From Parvibaculum sp040216885 (lineage in GTDB: Bacteria; Pseudomonadota; Alphaproteobacteria; Parvibaculales; Parvibaculaceae): DNA of 64,000 bases. This document shows positions 42,954 to 52,028 of the stretch, piece by piece. Location of the stretch: positions 131,784-195,783 of the forward strand of contig JAVJOG010000027.1 of assembly GCA_040216885.1 (NCBI GenBank). The letters run 5' to 3'. A model generated the notes under the pieces. It made no database searches, had not been told where the DNA came from, and saw only the letters and a list, made by a program, of their open reading frames with translations. Positions within the stretch are counted from its first letter, which is position 1, and each line of letters opens with the position of its first letter. A program made the position numbers and the translations under genes.

Positions 42954-44144
42954 TCAGTCACGCGCAATACACATGGCAATGCCCATACCGCCGCCGATGC
43001 AGAGCGTCGCAAGACCCTTCTTGGCGTCCCGCTTCTCCATCTCATGCAGCAGCGTCACCAGCACGCGCGCGCCGGATGCGCCGATCGGATGGCCGATGGC
43101 GATAGCGCCGCCATTGACATTGACCTTGGATACATCCCAGCCGAGATCCTTGTTGACCGCCAGCGCCTGTGCGGCAAACGCCTCGTTGGCCTCGACGAGA
43201 TCGAGATCGTCGGGCGACCAGCCGGCTTGTTTCAACGCCGCGCGCGAGGCTGGGATCGGACCTGTGCCCATCACCGCCGGATCGACGCCGGCATGCGCCC
43301 AGGAGACGATCCGCCCCATGACCTTGCGGCCTTCCTTTTTTGCGCGTTCGGCGCTCATCAGCACCACCGCAGCCGCGCCGTCATTGATGCCGGAGGCATT
43401 GGCCGCCGTGACCGAACCGCCTTCCTTCTGGAAAGCCGGCTTCAGCCCTTTGATGCCTTCGAGCGTGACGCCTGACTTGATGTATTCGTCCGTATCGACA
43501 ATCGTATCGCCCTTGCGTGTCTTGATCGTGACGGGCGCGATCTCGTCCTTGAACTTGCCGGCCTTCTGCGCGGCTTCGGCCTTGTTCTGCGAGGCGACCG
43601 CAAAGGCGTCCTGCTCCTCGCGCGTGATCTGCCAGCGCGCGGCGACGTTCTCGGCGGTCTGCCCCATATGGTAGCCGTTGAAGGCATCCCACAGCCCGTC
43701 CTTGATCATCGTGTCGGCGAAATCGAGCGCCCCCATCTTTTGCCCGGCCCGCAAATAGGCCGAGTGATGCGCCTGGCTCATGCTCTCCTGCCCGCCGGCG
43801 ACCACGATCTCGCTGTCGCCATTGACGATCGCCTGAAAGCCGAGCGCGACGGCGCGCAGGCCCGAACCGCAGAGCTGGTTGACGCTCCAGGCCGGCACTT
43901 CGACCGGCAGCCCGGCATTGATCGCGGCCTGACGGGCGGGGTTCTGCCCCTGACCGGCCTGCAGGATCTGGCCCAGAATGACTTCGGAAATCTGCGCCTT
44001 GTCGACGCCGGCGCGCTCGATCGCCGCGGCGACGGCAATGCGGCCAAGCTCGTGGGCCGGCAAGCCGGACAAGGAGCCGTTAAACGCGCCGACGGGCGTA
44101 CGCGCCGCGCCGACAATCACCACCTCGGTACCGGATTTGCTCAT
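42954..44144 (-). CDS. phaA: Acetyl-CoA acetyltransferase (beta-ketothiolase)
   Basis: The 396-residue thiolase condenses two acetyl-CoA to acetoacetyl-CoA. Active-site Cys92 lies in NQLCGSGLRA, the His in AIGHPIGASGAR, and the second Cys in TLCIGGGMG. The start is ATG 44144 or 44147 after GGGAG. It is divergent from phaR, with candidate PhaR operators in between. Confidence 0.97.
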   Translation of the reverse strand: MSKSGTEVVIVGAARTPVGAFNGSLSGLPAHELGRIAVAAAIERAGVDKAQISEVILGQILQAGQGQNPARQAAINAGLPVEVPAWSVNQLCGSGLRAVALGFQAIVNGDSEIVVAGGQESMSQAHHSAYLRAGQKMGALDFADTMIKDGLWDAFNGYHMGQTAENVAARWQITREEQDAFAVASQNKAEAAQKAGKFKDEIAPVTIKTRKGDTIVDTDEYIKSGVTLEGIKGLKPAFQKEGGSVTAANASGINDGAAAVVLMSAERAKKEGRKVMGRIVSWAHAGVDPAVMGTGPIPASRAALKQAGWSPDDLDLVEANEAFAAQALAVNKDLGWDVSKVNVNGGAIAIGHPIGASGARVLVTLLHEMEKRDAKKGLATLCIGGGMGIAMCIARD

Positions 44145-44253
44145 CATTGGCTCCCTGAACCCCTGCCGGAAAAACGACCGGGAAAAATAATAGGCTTCCG
44201 ATCCGCCACCGCCACCGGACAGCTTGCCTGCCGCGGCCGGGTCGCCGATTTCT

Positions 44254-44285
44254 TTGCATCGCAATGCGGGGCTTGCGCAGCGCAA
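44254..44285. promoter_or_regulatory. Candidate PhaR operators between phaA and phaR
   Basis: Two palindromes with TTGC/GCAA arms: TTGCATCGCAA (44254-44264) and TTGCGCAGCGCAA (44273-44285). Their centres are 20 bp apart, about two helical turns. PhaR proteins studied elsewhere bind TGC/GCA-rich palindromes and repress their own gene and pha genes. Confidence 0.55.
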
Positions 44286-44404
44286 CAATACCGCGTCACA
44301 ATGCCGAAGGACAGGGGGTCAGGGGCCCCAGCGACGCCGAACGGCGACCGTCCGGGATAAAAACAGCCCCGGCGCAACAACACGTAAGCAAGAGAGTGGA
44401 AACC

Positions 44405-45022
44405 GTGGCCAAAAAGACATCATCCACGGACGATGACGTCATCGTTATCAAGAAATACGCAAACCGGCGCCTCTACAACACGGCAACCTCGAGTTATGTG
44501 ACGCTAGAGCATCTCTGCGAAATGGTGAAGCAGAGCAAGGAGTTCGTGGTTCGCGACGCCAAGACGGGCGAGGACATCACCCGCTCGGTGCTGACGCAAA
44601 TCATTTTCGAGGAAGAAGGCAAGGGGCAGAACCTGCTGCCGATCAATTTTCTGCGCCAGCTGATCCGCTTCTACGGCGACAGCCTGCAGAGCTTTATTCC
44701 CTCCTATCTTGAAATGAGCATGAACAGCTTTTCCAAGGAGCAGGAGAAGCTGCGCAACCGCGTTGTCGGCGCACTGGGCGGCCGCGAAAGGCTCGGCCAG
44801 TTCGAGGACCAGATTCGCCAGAATCTCGAAGTCTTCGACAATGCAATACGCATGTTCTCGCCCTTCGGACGCGGCGGCTCAAACGTCGAACGCGAGTCGA
44901 AAGAGCCGGCCAAGTCGGAAAAACCGGCGGAGAAAAGCGGCGCGCGCGAAAGCGAACTCGACGAACTGAAACGCCAGATCGCGCTTATGCAGGCGCAGCT
45001 CGAAGCCTTGTCGAAGAAATAG
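44405..45022 (+). CDS. phaR: Polyhydroxyalkanoate synthesis repressor PhaR
   Basis: The 205-residue regulator has the PHB/PHA accumulation regulator DNA-binding domain (VIKKYANRRLYNTATSSYVTLE) and the following PHB-binding segments (FEEEGKGQNLLPINFLRQLIRFYGDSLQ). A charged C-terminus contains a short coiled coil (ESELDELKRQIALMQAQLEAL). PhaR senses PHB polymer and represses phasin and pha genes. The GTG start at 44405 follows GAGAGTGGA. Its end overlaps the convergent EAL gene by 38 bases. Confidence 0.95.
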   Translation: MAKKTSSTDDDVIVIKKYANRRLYNTATSSYVTLEHLCEMVKQSKEFVVRDAKTGEDITRSVLTQIIFEEEGKGQNLLPINFLRQLIRFYGDSLQSFIPSYLEMSMNSFSKEQEKLRNRVVGALGGRERLGQFEDQIRQNLEVFDNAIRMFSPFGRGGSNVERESKEPAKSEKPAEKSGARESELDELKRQIALMQAQLEALSKK

Positions 45023-46751
45023 CGCCCGAGCCCCGCGCGGCCGGCAGAGCCATGACCGGCTCGCCCAAATAGAAGCCCTGCAGATACTCAACGCCAAGAT
45101 TGCGCAACATCTCGACTTCCTCCGCATTGCTGACCCATTCGGCAACTGTCGGCAGATTGAAATTGTGCGCCAGGTCGACCAGCGTACGCACGAAGAACTG
45201 ATTGTCGCGATTATTCACCAGGTCGATCACGAAGGAACCGTCGATCTTGACCAGATCGACATCGAGCGTCTTGAGATTGCGGAACGACGTATAACCGGCG
45301 CCGAAATCGTCGATGGCGATTTGGCAGCCGAGATCGCGGAAGCCGGCAACGAATTCGGTCAATTCCCCGATCTCGTGGATCGCCACCGTCTCGGTAATCT
45401 CGATGACCAGACGCTCGGCGAATCCGGGGGCCGCATGAAGATGCGCGGCAAGCGTGTCGCGCCACAGCCTGTCGCCAATGGTCCGGCCCGAAATATTGAG
45501 CGACAGCTTGACGTCGTCGCGCTCGCGCAGCGTATCGACCGCGAGTTCCATCACCCGATAGTCAAGCAACCCGATCAGGCCGAGCTTCTCCGCCACCGGA
45601 ACGAAATGCCCCGCCGGAACGATGGTGCCGTCGGGCCGCTCCATCCGCACAAGACATTCATGCAGCGCAGGATCGCCGGTGCGAGCATCGACGATCGGCT
45701 GATAGGCGACGCGGATGCGCCGGTCGTTGAGCGCGGTGATGAGTTCGTCGGCAACATTGATGTTGCGCAGCCGGGTCTTCTCGCGCTCGCGCGACGGCGC
45801 GTAAATGACATGCGAATTGCGCAGTTTCTGCTTGGCCGAAACCAGTGCCTCCTCGGCGCGTGCAAGCGCCTGGTCGACACTGGACGCGTGCCCCGGAAGC
45901 GCGATCGAACCGGCGGACACGGTGACGGCGACCGGCCCGCGCGCCGTGACGACCACGCGGTCGCGCACCTCGGCGAGAAGCCTTTCGCAAACGTCGCTGA
46001 GGCGCTCCTCGGTGCAGTTGTTGAGAACGAGACCGAACTTGTTGCCGGCATAGCGCCCGAGAGAGTCGCCGCGCCGGGCAAGGCCACTGAGTCGTTCGCC
46101 GATGCAGACGATCACTTCGTCGGCAACGTCGAAGCCGAATGCGTCGTTGATCAGCTCCAGATTGTCGACCGCAAGCAGCAGGAAAGCGGAATTCTGGCGG
46201 CCACGCTGCGCCGCGATCAATGCCTCGCCGAGCGCCTCTTTCAACCGCACGCGATTGAGCAGACCGGTCAGCTCGTCATATGTCGAAAGACGCACCAGCA
46301 CCGCTTCGCGGTTGTGACGTTCGTCGATCGCCCGCATGACGCCAACCGCATGAGCCGGCGTTCCATCTTCACCGGCAAACCAGCGGCCGCGGTCCTCAAT
46401 CCAGCGCATCCCGCCGAAATCGTCGCGAATCTGATACTCGAGTTCATAGAGGACGCCTTGGCCGGTATCGCTCTCGCGCGAAAGGCAGATGCGCTCATAA
46501 CGGCTCGGACCGTCAAGCGCGATCCGCGCCGCAAAGTCGCGATGCGTCGCGATCGCCGAAATATCGGAAATGCCGAAAAGCATGCCGGCGCCCGGACCCC
46601 AGTCGAGACGATCGTCGCCGATCGACCAGCGATAGGCTGCATCGCCCACCGCCGTCACGGCACCGTTCAGCAGATCGTTCGGCTGCGCTTCGTACCCGTT
46701 GAAGCCCGACGTCCCACCGACTCTGCGCGCATCCTGCGTCTTCGAGTCCAC
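44985..46751 (-). CDS. PAS - degenerate GGDEF - EAL protein, probable c-di-GMP phosphodiesterase
   Basis: About 588 residues. A PAS-like sensor region (about 35-135, AYRWSIGDDRLDW) is followed by a GGDEF domain whose signature is AGNKF instead of GGDEF, so cyclase activity is unlikely. The EAL domain reads HECLVRM at the EAL site and keeps the metal and catalytic residues in LNISGRT, IEITET, IDDFGAGYTS, KIDGSF, AEWVSN and LQGFYLGEP. I infer that it hydrolyses c-di-GMP with the GGDEF domain as regulator. The start is taken as GTG 46751 after GGGAG; a longer frame to 47075 has no recognisable domain. Confidence 0.85.
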   Translation of the reverse strand: MDSKTQDARRVGGTSGFNGYEAQPNDLLNGAVTAVGDAAYRWSIGDDRLDWGPGAGMLFGISDISAIATHRDFAARIALDGPSRYERICLSRESDTGQGVLYELEYQIRDDFGGMRWIEDRGRWFAGEDGTPAHAVGVMRAIDERHNREAVLVRLSTYDELTGLLNRVRLKEALGEALIAAQRGRQNSAFLLLAVDNLELINDAFGFDVADEVIVCIGERLSGLARRGDSLGRYAGNKFGLVLNNCTEERLSDVCERLLAEVRDRVVVTARGPVAVTVSAGSIALPGHASSVDQALARAEEALVSAKQKLRNSHVIYAPSREREKTRLRNINVADELITALNDRRIRVAYQPIVDARTGDPALHECLVRMERPDGTIVPAGHFVPVAEKLGLIGLLDYRVMELAVDTLRERDDVKLSLNISGRTIGDRLWRDTLAAHLHAAPGFAERLVIEITETVAIHEIGELTEFVAGFRDLGCQIAIDDFGAGYTSFRNLKTLDVDLVKIDGSFVIDLVNNRDNQFFVRTLVDLAHNFNLPTVAEWVSNAEEVEMLRNLGVEYLQGFYLGEPVMALPAARGSGAISSTRLRAAPA

Positions 46752-47055
46752 AACACCACTCCCGCCGCACCCAAATGCCCGGACATTCGGGGCATCGTCG
46801 CCGTTTCCCGAGGCGCCCTTCTGGACGTCTGGAACAGCCGATAATCGCGCGGCGGCAGTTAAGATTTCGAGAAGCGTTTTAACAACTAAACCTTTAAATA
46901 TATTGGTTAATTCGACGATTCTGTATCGTTTCGGCGCGCCTCCGCCTCCCCTCGGCGCGAATCGCGTGGCAAACTTCTTGCTGCGTCGCTGGAGAGCGGC
47001 AAACCGCAAGGGCACAGCCAGCCACGAGACAGCATGTGAGAAGGCAAGGCGCCGG
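46752..47055. other. AT-rich divergent promoter region
   Basis: No gene is seen. The stretch 46876-46925 is much richer in A+T than its surroundings (TTTAAATATATT near its centre) and lies between the divergent EAL gene and the small 47056 gene. It probably holds their promoters; exact hexamers are ambiguous. Confidence 0.35.
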
Positions 47056-47400
47056 ATGACGAAGATCGAACGCATGACGAATTCGCAGACGACGCTGCCC
47101 GCACCGCGAAGGCAGGCTGACGCGGCGGCGCGTTCGCGATCTGTCGAGCCCGTGCGTTCGCCGGACGCGCGCGCGCCGCGACAGTCCCATGCCGCGCTCG
47201 GCCGGCTGCCGCTCGGCGCGACACGGCCCGTTGCGGGTTTTCTCGCGCAATATGTCGACCAGCACTGGCACTGGCCTTACTCGCCGTCCCGCAAACAGGA
47301 AAAGCGCCAGCGCGCCGCGACGGCCTATATCGACGCCGATACGCTGCCCGACCTGCTGGTCGAAGCGCTGCGCCTGCCGAGGCTCGAACGCAAACTCTGA
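47056..47400 (+). CDS. Small basic hypothetical protein
   Basis: A 114-residue protein: a disordered Ala/Arg/Pro/Ser-rich N-terminus, then a conserved-looking C-terminal half (FLAQYVDQHWHWPYSPSRK, RAATAYIDADTLPDLLVEAL). Many alphaproteobacteria have short proteins with a similar Arg-rich middle and AAYxxAD tail; no function is known to me. ATG at 47074 is an alternative start. Confidence 0.55.
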   Translation: MTKIERMTNSQTTLPAPRRQADAAARSRSVEPVRSPDARAPRQSHAALGRLPLGATRPVAGFLAQYVDQHWHWPYSPSRKQEKRQRAATAYIDADTLPDLLVEALRLPRLERKL

Positions 47401-47403
47401 ACT

Positions 47404-47748
47404 TCAATTTCCCCGCGTTGCCAGAACGAGCGATTGCAGATCGGCGATCGCACGCTCGATGCGCGTCAGCCGCGCGTCGATTTCGGCAAGCCGGTTGGCA
47501 AACCCCGCCTCGCCCGCCGGCGGCGGCGCGGGCGTCGCGACACCGGCCCTGCTGACAATGTCGGCAGCCGGTACGTCAAGTAACCGCGCCAGCATCGCCA
47601 CCTGATTGGGCGTGACCTCGCGCTGATCCTTCCAGATTTCATCGACATCCCGGCGCGAAAGTCCAAGCGCCGCGGCCACGTCGTCGCGCGTCAGGCCCGT
47701 CGCAGCCAGCCGTTCGTCGAACCATTCCTGATCGAAGAAAAGCGCCAT
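47404..47748 (-). CDS. XRE-like helix-turn-helix protein with coiled-coil tail
   Basis: A 114-residue protein. Residues 10-65 form an XRE-type HTH (TGLTRDDVAAALGLSRRDVDEIWKDQREVTPNQVAMLARLL), followed by a Pro/Ala linker and a C-terminal coiled coil (RLAEIDARLTRIERAIADLQSLV). It may regulate the enoyl-CoA hydratase gene just upstream on the same strand, but nothing shows that directly. Confidence 0.75.
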   Translation of the reverse strand: MALFFDQEWFDERLAATGLTRDDVAAALGLSRRDVDEIWKDQREVTPNQVAMLARLLDVPAADIVSRAGVATPAPPPAGEAGFANRLAEIDARLTRIERAIADLQSLVLATRGN

Positions 47749-47755
47749 GCCCGCC

Positions 47756-48477
47756 TCAACGTCCCTTGAATTCCGGCGCGCGCTTTTCAAGGAAACTGCG
47801 CGCACCCTCGCGGTGGTCTTCCGTTTCAAACAGTCTGCCGAGCGTCGCGCTGACCCAGCTGCCGATCTCGCGCAGATCGCCATAAGAGGTGCGTCGCAAG
47901 CCGTCTTTCATGTAGCGCAGCGCCTCGCCTGCATCAATAACGCCGCCGGTGAAAAGGAGCTTGGCCGCCCTGGCCGGGCCGACGATCGCCGGCAGCCGCC
48001 ACAGCCGCCGACATCGGAAATCAAACCGCGCTTGATGAATATCTCGCCGAACTTCGCCTGCTCCGAGGCGATGCGCATGTCCGCAAACAGCGTCGGCTCC
48101 ATACCCCAGCCGCCAGCCGCGCCGTTGACGGCGGCAATCGCCGGACGGTCGCATTCGAGCACAGCGACAGCGGCCGGCGTCGGCTCGGGCCGCACGGCCG
48201 TCAGCCGCGCGACGCTCTTGTCATGCTGCTCGCCCGTCATCGTTTCCTTGACGTCCTCGCCGGAACAGAAGGCGGGATCGGCGCCCGTGACGACGACGCA
48301 GCGCACATCCGGATCGGCCGAGGCCGCCCGAAAGGCCGCTTCCGCCTCGTCATAGGCGCGCCGGTTGAGCGCATTGCGCCGTTCCGGGCGGTTGATCGTG
48401 ACGATCGCCACGTGATCGCGAACTTCGTAGAGAACGCAGGTGAAATCCGCCGGAGCGATTCGTTCTCCCTTCGCCAT
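47756..48477 (-). pseudogene. Enoyl-CoA hydratase/isomerase gene with frameshift and internal deletion
   Basis: The start MAKGERIAPADF and crotonase core (INRPERRNALNRRAYDEAE, VTGADPAFCSGEDVKE, AAVNGAAGGWGMEPTLFADMRIA) run in one frame to about 48008. One base is missing in GGCGGCTGTGGCGG, and the protein continues in another frame as LWRLPAIVGPARAAKLLFTGGVIDAGEALR. The next residues are YMKDGLRRTSYGDLREIG, so about 30 residues normally separating EALR from a second ALR are absent. The deletion joins at GCGCTGCGC, consistent with recombination between short repeats. The C-terminus (FLEKRAPEFKGR) is otherwise intact. Two independent lesions make a working enzyme unlikely. Confidence 0.85.
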
Positions 48478-48523
48478 CCTGTCCTCCCTTGTCTCGCTGC
48501 GTGCGCGAAAATTCCTGGGTCGA

Positions 48524-49327
48524 CTATTTGAAATCGCCCAGTGCATCCGCGCCGGCGTCGCCGAGCTTCGAACCACCGTCGCAATCGACGATGGTGCCGG
48601 TGATGTATTTTGCGTTATCCGTCGAAAGAAAAAGCGCCGTGTCGGCGATGTCGGTCTTGGTTCCGTAGTCACGCAACGCAATGCGCGACTTGATCAGTTT
48701 TTCGGCCTCCGCCGACGGCGCCAGCCGCGCCATGCCTTCCGTATCGGCGATTGGCCCCGGCGAAATCGCGTTGACCCGCACACCGGCCGGACCCCACTCC
48801 ATAGCAAGACATTTGGTCAGCATGTTGATCCCGGCCTTGGCCGCGCAAACATGGGCCTGAAAGAGCGACGGATTGACCGCCTGCGGCGCCGTGATCGAAA
48901 TCAGCGAGGCACCTGGACGGTTGAGATACTGGAAGGACGCACGCAGCACGTTGAACGTGCCGATGAGATCGATATCGACGACGGTCTTGAAGCCGTTGGA
49001 CGACATGCCCAGCGCCGGCGCGACGAAATTTCCGGCAGCGCCCGAAATCACGATGTCGAACTTGCCGAGACGGTCATGGGCCTGTTTCATCGCCGTATCG
49101 ACCGAGTTGAAATCGCGCACGTCGGCCGCCATGCCGATCGCCTCGAAACCTTCATCCGTGATCGTCCGCGCGGCGGCGATGATTTTCTCGTGGTTGCGGC
49201 TGATAAGCGCGATTTTGGCGCCCGCCCGCGCAAAATGCTGCGCGATCCCGAGATTGATGCCGCTGGACGCGCCGGCGACGAAAGCGGTCTTGCCCGCCAG
49301 TACTCTTTCCTTGAACGCGTCCTGCAT
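48524..49327 (-). CDS. SDR oxidoreductase resembling peroxisomal-type 2,4-dienoyl-CoA reductase
   Basis: A 267-residue SDR with AGASSGINLGIA as the cofactor loop and SGAAGNFVAPALGMSSNGFKTVVDIDLIGTFNV, a stretch I associate with DECR-type reductases. The usual Tyr-x-x-x-Lys is replaced: HVCAAKAGIN keeps the Lys but has no Tyr, as in peroxisomal DECR relatives that use another acid. The likely role is NADPH reduction of 2,4-dienoyl-CoA in unsaturated fatty-acid breakdown. It lies upstream of the broken hydratase gene on the same strand. Confidence 0.85.
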   Translation of the reverse strand: MQDAFKERVLAGKTAFVAGASSGINLGIAQHFARAGAKIALISRNHEKIIAAARTITDEGFEAIGMAADVRDFNSVDTAMKQAHDRLGKFDIVISGAAGNFVAPALGMSSNGFKTVVDIDLIGTFNVLRASFQYLNRPGASLISITAPQAVNPSLFQAHVCAAKAGINMLTKCLAMEWGPAGVRVNAISPGPIADTEGMARLAPSAEAEKLIKSRIALRDYGTKTDIADTALFLSTDNAKYITGTIVDCDGGSKLGDAGADALGDFK

Positions 49328-49522
49328 GGGAACCTCCGTAATTCAACGTTTTGCCTGCACGCGATTACCGGTCGCGCGCTCGCATCAAGCCCTTATTTGA
49401 TCGCATCCGCAAGCCTGCAGGGCATTTGTGGCCGCCTCGCCAACGCACTAGACTGACGCACTGGCGACGCCTTCTGCAACGGAAGACTGGGACCGGCGGC
49501 GTATCGGAGAGATTGCGGCATC

Positions 49523-50599
49523 ATGGCTTTCTTGAAGGGCTTTGGAATACTGGCGGCGGCCGTGCTGCTCATCATGTCGATGAGCTTTTGGGCGGCAGGC
49601 AAGGCGCGTCCCGCGCTCGATGCGGCGGCGCGCGCCGCGCTGACGGCGGAAGGCGCGGCATACGACTTCATTGAATTGTCCGGCGGCACCGTTCACTATC
49701 GCCTCGAAGGCCGCGAGGATGCGCCGCTCGTCGTTCTGGTTCACGGCTTCTCGACGCCGTCATTCGTCTGGAACGACCATATCGCGCCGTTGACCGACGC
49801 CGGCTACCGGGTTCTCGCCTACGACAATTTCGGGCGCGGTCTGTCCGACCGCCCCGCCGCGGTCTACGACGCCGACCTCTTTGACCGGCAGCTCACCGAA
49901 TTGCTGGAAGCGCTCGGCATCAACCGCCGCGTCGATCTCGTCGGCTATTCGATGGGCGGCGCCATCGCGACGATTTTCGCCGCACGCCATCCCGAGCGCG
50001 TCCGTTCGCTGGCGCTGATTGCACCGGCCGGCCTCGGCATCAAGACGAACGGCGGCATGGACATGCTGCGCCGGCCCCTGATCGGCGATTGGATCATGCG
50101 CCTCTTCGATGCGCGGATTTCCTACAATGCCGCCGCGGTGGAAGCAAAAAGCGCGCCCAACCCCGGTGCCTTTCTGGCCAACTTCAACCGCCAGCTCGAA
50201 TATCGCGGGTATGGCGACGCACTGCTCTCGACGCTGCGCCACTATCCGCTCGGCGCGGCGCATGACGCGTTCGCGGTGGCCGGCCGTTCGCCGCGCCCCA
50301 TTCTCGTCATCTGGGGCGAGGCGGACGAAACCGTCCCCTTTGACCATGCAACACAACTGATCGAACTGATGCCGCAGGCGCAGCTTCGTTCCTATCCGGG
50401 CATGGGGCACAACATCACCTTTGCCCAGGCGCCGCTGGTAAGCCGCCTGCTAACCGATTTTCTGGCCGTGCAGGGCACACGCGTGACATCCGGCGGTGCC
50501 GCCGGCAAGCCGCGCGGACCGCTTGCCCGCATGGAAGCGCGTGAATGCGCAAGTTGCGGTCCCGGCGACGAGGGCCTGTCCGAACCGACACTGCCCTGA
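49523..50599 (+). CDS. Membrane-anchored alpha/beta-hydrolase
   Basis: A 358-residue protein with an N-terminal hydrophobic anchor or signal (about 7-25). The alpha/beta-hydrolase fold has LVHGFSTPSFVW, the nucleophile elbow GYSMGGA, acid Asp in IWGEADETVPF, and His in GMGHNITF. All triad members are present. The substrate is unknown. The C-terminal 40 residues are Gly/Pro-rich and contain ECASCGPGD. Confidence 0.87.
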   Translation: MAFLKGFGILAAAVLLIMSMSFWAAGKARPALDAAARAALTAEGAAYDFIELSGGTVHYRLEGREDAPLVVLVHGFSTPSFVWNDHIAPLTDAGYRVLAYDNFGRGLSDRPAAVYDADLFDRQLTELLEALGINRRVDLVGYSMGGAIATIFAARHPERVRSLALIAPAGLGIKTNGGMDMLRRPLIGDWIMRLFDARISYNAAAVEAKSAPNPGAFLANFNRQLEYRGYGDALLSTLRHYPLGAAHDAFAVAGRSPRPILVIWGEADETVPFDHATQLIELMPQAQLRSYPGMGHNITFAQAPLVSRLLTDFLAVQGTRVTSGGAAGKPRGPLARMEARECASCGPGDEGLSEPTLP

Positions 50600-50630
50600 C
50601 ACGGGCCATCTGAGGAAAGCGAAGCTCGAC

Positions 50631-52028
50631 GTGACCGAACCGCTCGTTCAGGAATTGGCGTGGCGTGCGCCGCACGAGGCGTTTCAAGCCTTTGCGAACG
50701 AACCCTTCGCGCTTTTTCTCGACAGCGCGACGGCCGGACCGGATCGCAATCCCGCATTGCATGGCCGCTGGAGCTTCATCGCCGCCGATCCTCTCGACAG
50801 GTTGAGCTTGCGCATCGCCGACGATCCCGCGCCCTTCGAAACATTGAAGACAAAACTGGCGGCATGGCCAGCCCTCTCCATACCGGCCGGCTTGCCTCCC
50901 TTCATCGGCGGCGCGGCCGGATTTTTCGGCTACGGGCTCGGCCGGACACTGGAACGCCTGCCGCCCGAAGCCCCGCCCTTCGCGGTCGACGATCAGAACC
51001 TTCCCGACATGGCGCTCGGTTTCTACGACGCGGTGCTGGCCTTCGACATGATCGAACGCAGCGCCCTGCTCGTCTCGACCGGGGCGCCGGAACGTGCTGC
51101 CCGTCTGCGCGCGCGATATGAAGCGGCTGAACCGTCGCGTCGAACTCGGCATGCGGCGCCCGCCGCGATTACCTCGAACTTCACACGCGCCGCCTACGAA
51201 CGGGCCGTCGCGCGCGTGATCGACTACATCCATGCCGGCGACATTTTTCAGGCCAACCTTTCCCAGCGCTTCGAGGCGCGCCTCGCAGACGATGACACGC
51301 CCTATGCGCTTTACCTCCGGTTGCGCACGGCGAGCCCGGCGCCCTTCGGCGCCTTCTTCAATTTCGGCGACGGCACGATCCTCTCTTCCTCGCCCGAACG
51401 CTTTCTTGCCTGCCGCGACGGCAGGGTCGAAACACGGCCGATCAAGGGCACGAGACCGCGCGGGCTGTCCCCGGAGGAAGATCGGCGCCTCGCCGCCGAA
51501 CTGATGGCATCCGAAAAGGACCGCGCCGAAAACGTGATGATCGTCGACCTGCTGCGCAACGACATTTCGCGCGTCTGCGCCGACGGCTCGGTGACGGTCG
51601 AAAAGCTCTGCGCGCTTGAAAGCTTCGCCAACGTTCATCATCTGGTGTCGACGGTTCGCGGACAGTTGAAAGCGGACGCAACACCGGCCGATCTGCTGGC
51701 CGCCTGCTTCCCCGGCGGTTCAATCACCGGCGCACCGAAGCTGCGTGCGATGGAAATCGTCGCGGAACTGGAGCCGACGGCACGCGGGCCCTATTGCGGC
51801 GCCATCGGCTATCTGGGCGCCGACGGCACGATGGATACCTCGATCGCCATCCGTACCATGACCGTCAAGAACCGGCGTGTGACATTCCAGGCCGGTGGCG
51901 GCATCGTCGCGGATTCCGATCCGGCGGCCGAATACGAGGAAACGCTCGCCAAGGCCCGCGACATGCGGCATGTACTGGAGGATACCGGGGAAACCGCGGC
52001 ATCCACCGCGGCCGGAGCGCGCGCATGA
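50631..52028 (+). CDS. pabB: Aminodeoxychorismate synthase component I
   Basis: The 465-residue chorismate-binding enzyme starts folate p-aminobenzoate synthesis. It has GDIFQANLSQRFEA, PIKGTRPRG, MIVDLLRNDISRVC, FPGGSITGAPKLRAMEI and YCGAIGYLG, the usual TrpE/PabB motifs. PIKG (rather than TIAG) suggests the PabB type with a covalent lysine. GTG 50631 is the likely start. It overlaps pabA by 4 bases. Confidence 0.93.
   Translation: MTEPLVQELAWRAPHEAFQAFANEPFALFLDSATAGPDRNPALHGRWSFIAADPLDRLSLRIADDPAPFETLKTKLAAWPALSIPAGLPPFIGGAAGFFGYGLGRTLERLPPEAPPFAVDDQNLPDMALGFYDAVLAFDMIERSALLVSTGAPERAARLRARYEAAEPSRRTRHAAPAAITSNFTRAAYERAVARVIDYIHAGDIFQANLSQRFEARLADDDTPYALYLRLRTASPAPFGAFFNFGDGTILSSSPERFLACRDGRVETRPIKGTRPRGLSPEEDRRLAAELMASEKDRAENVMIVDLLRNDISRVCADGSVTVEKLCALESFANVHHLVSTVRGQLKADATPADLLAACFPGGSITGAPKLRAMEIVAELEPTARGPYCGAIGYLGADGTMDTSIAIRTMTVKNRRVTFQAGGGIVADSDPAAEYEETLAKARDMRHVLEDTGETAASTAAGARA

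Noticed and set aside
45165..46844. 559-codon open frame antisense to the EAL gene
   Set aside because: Shadow frame; the minus strand carries the EAL motifs.
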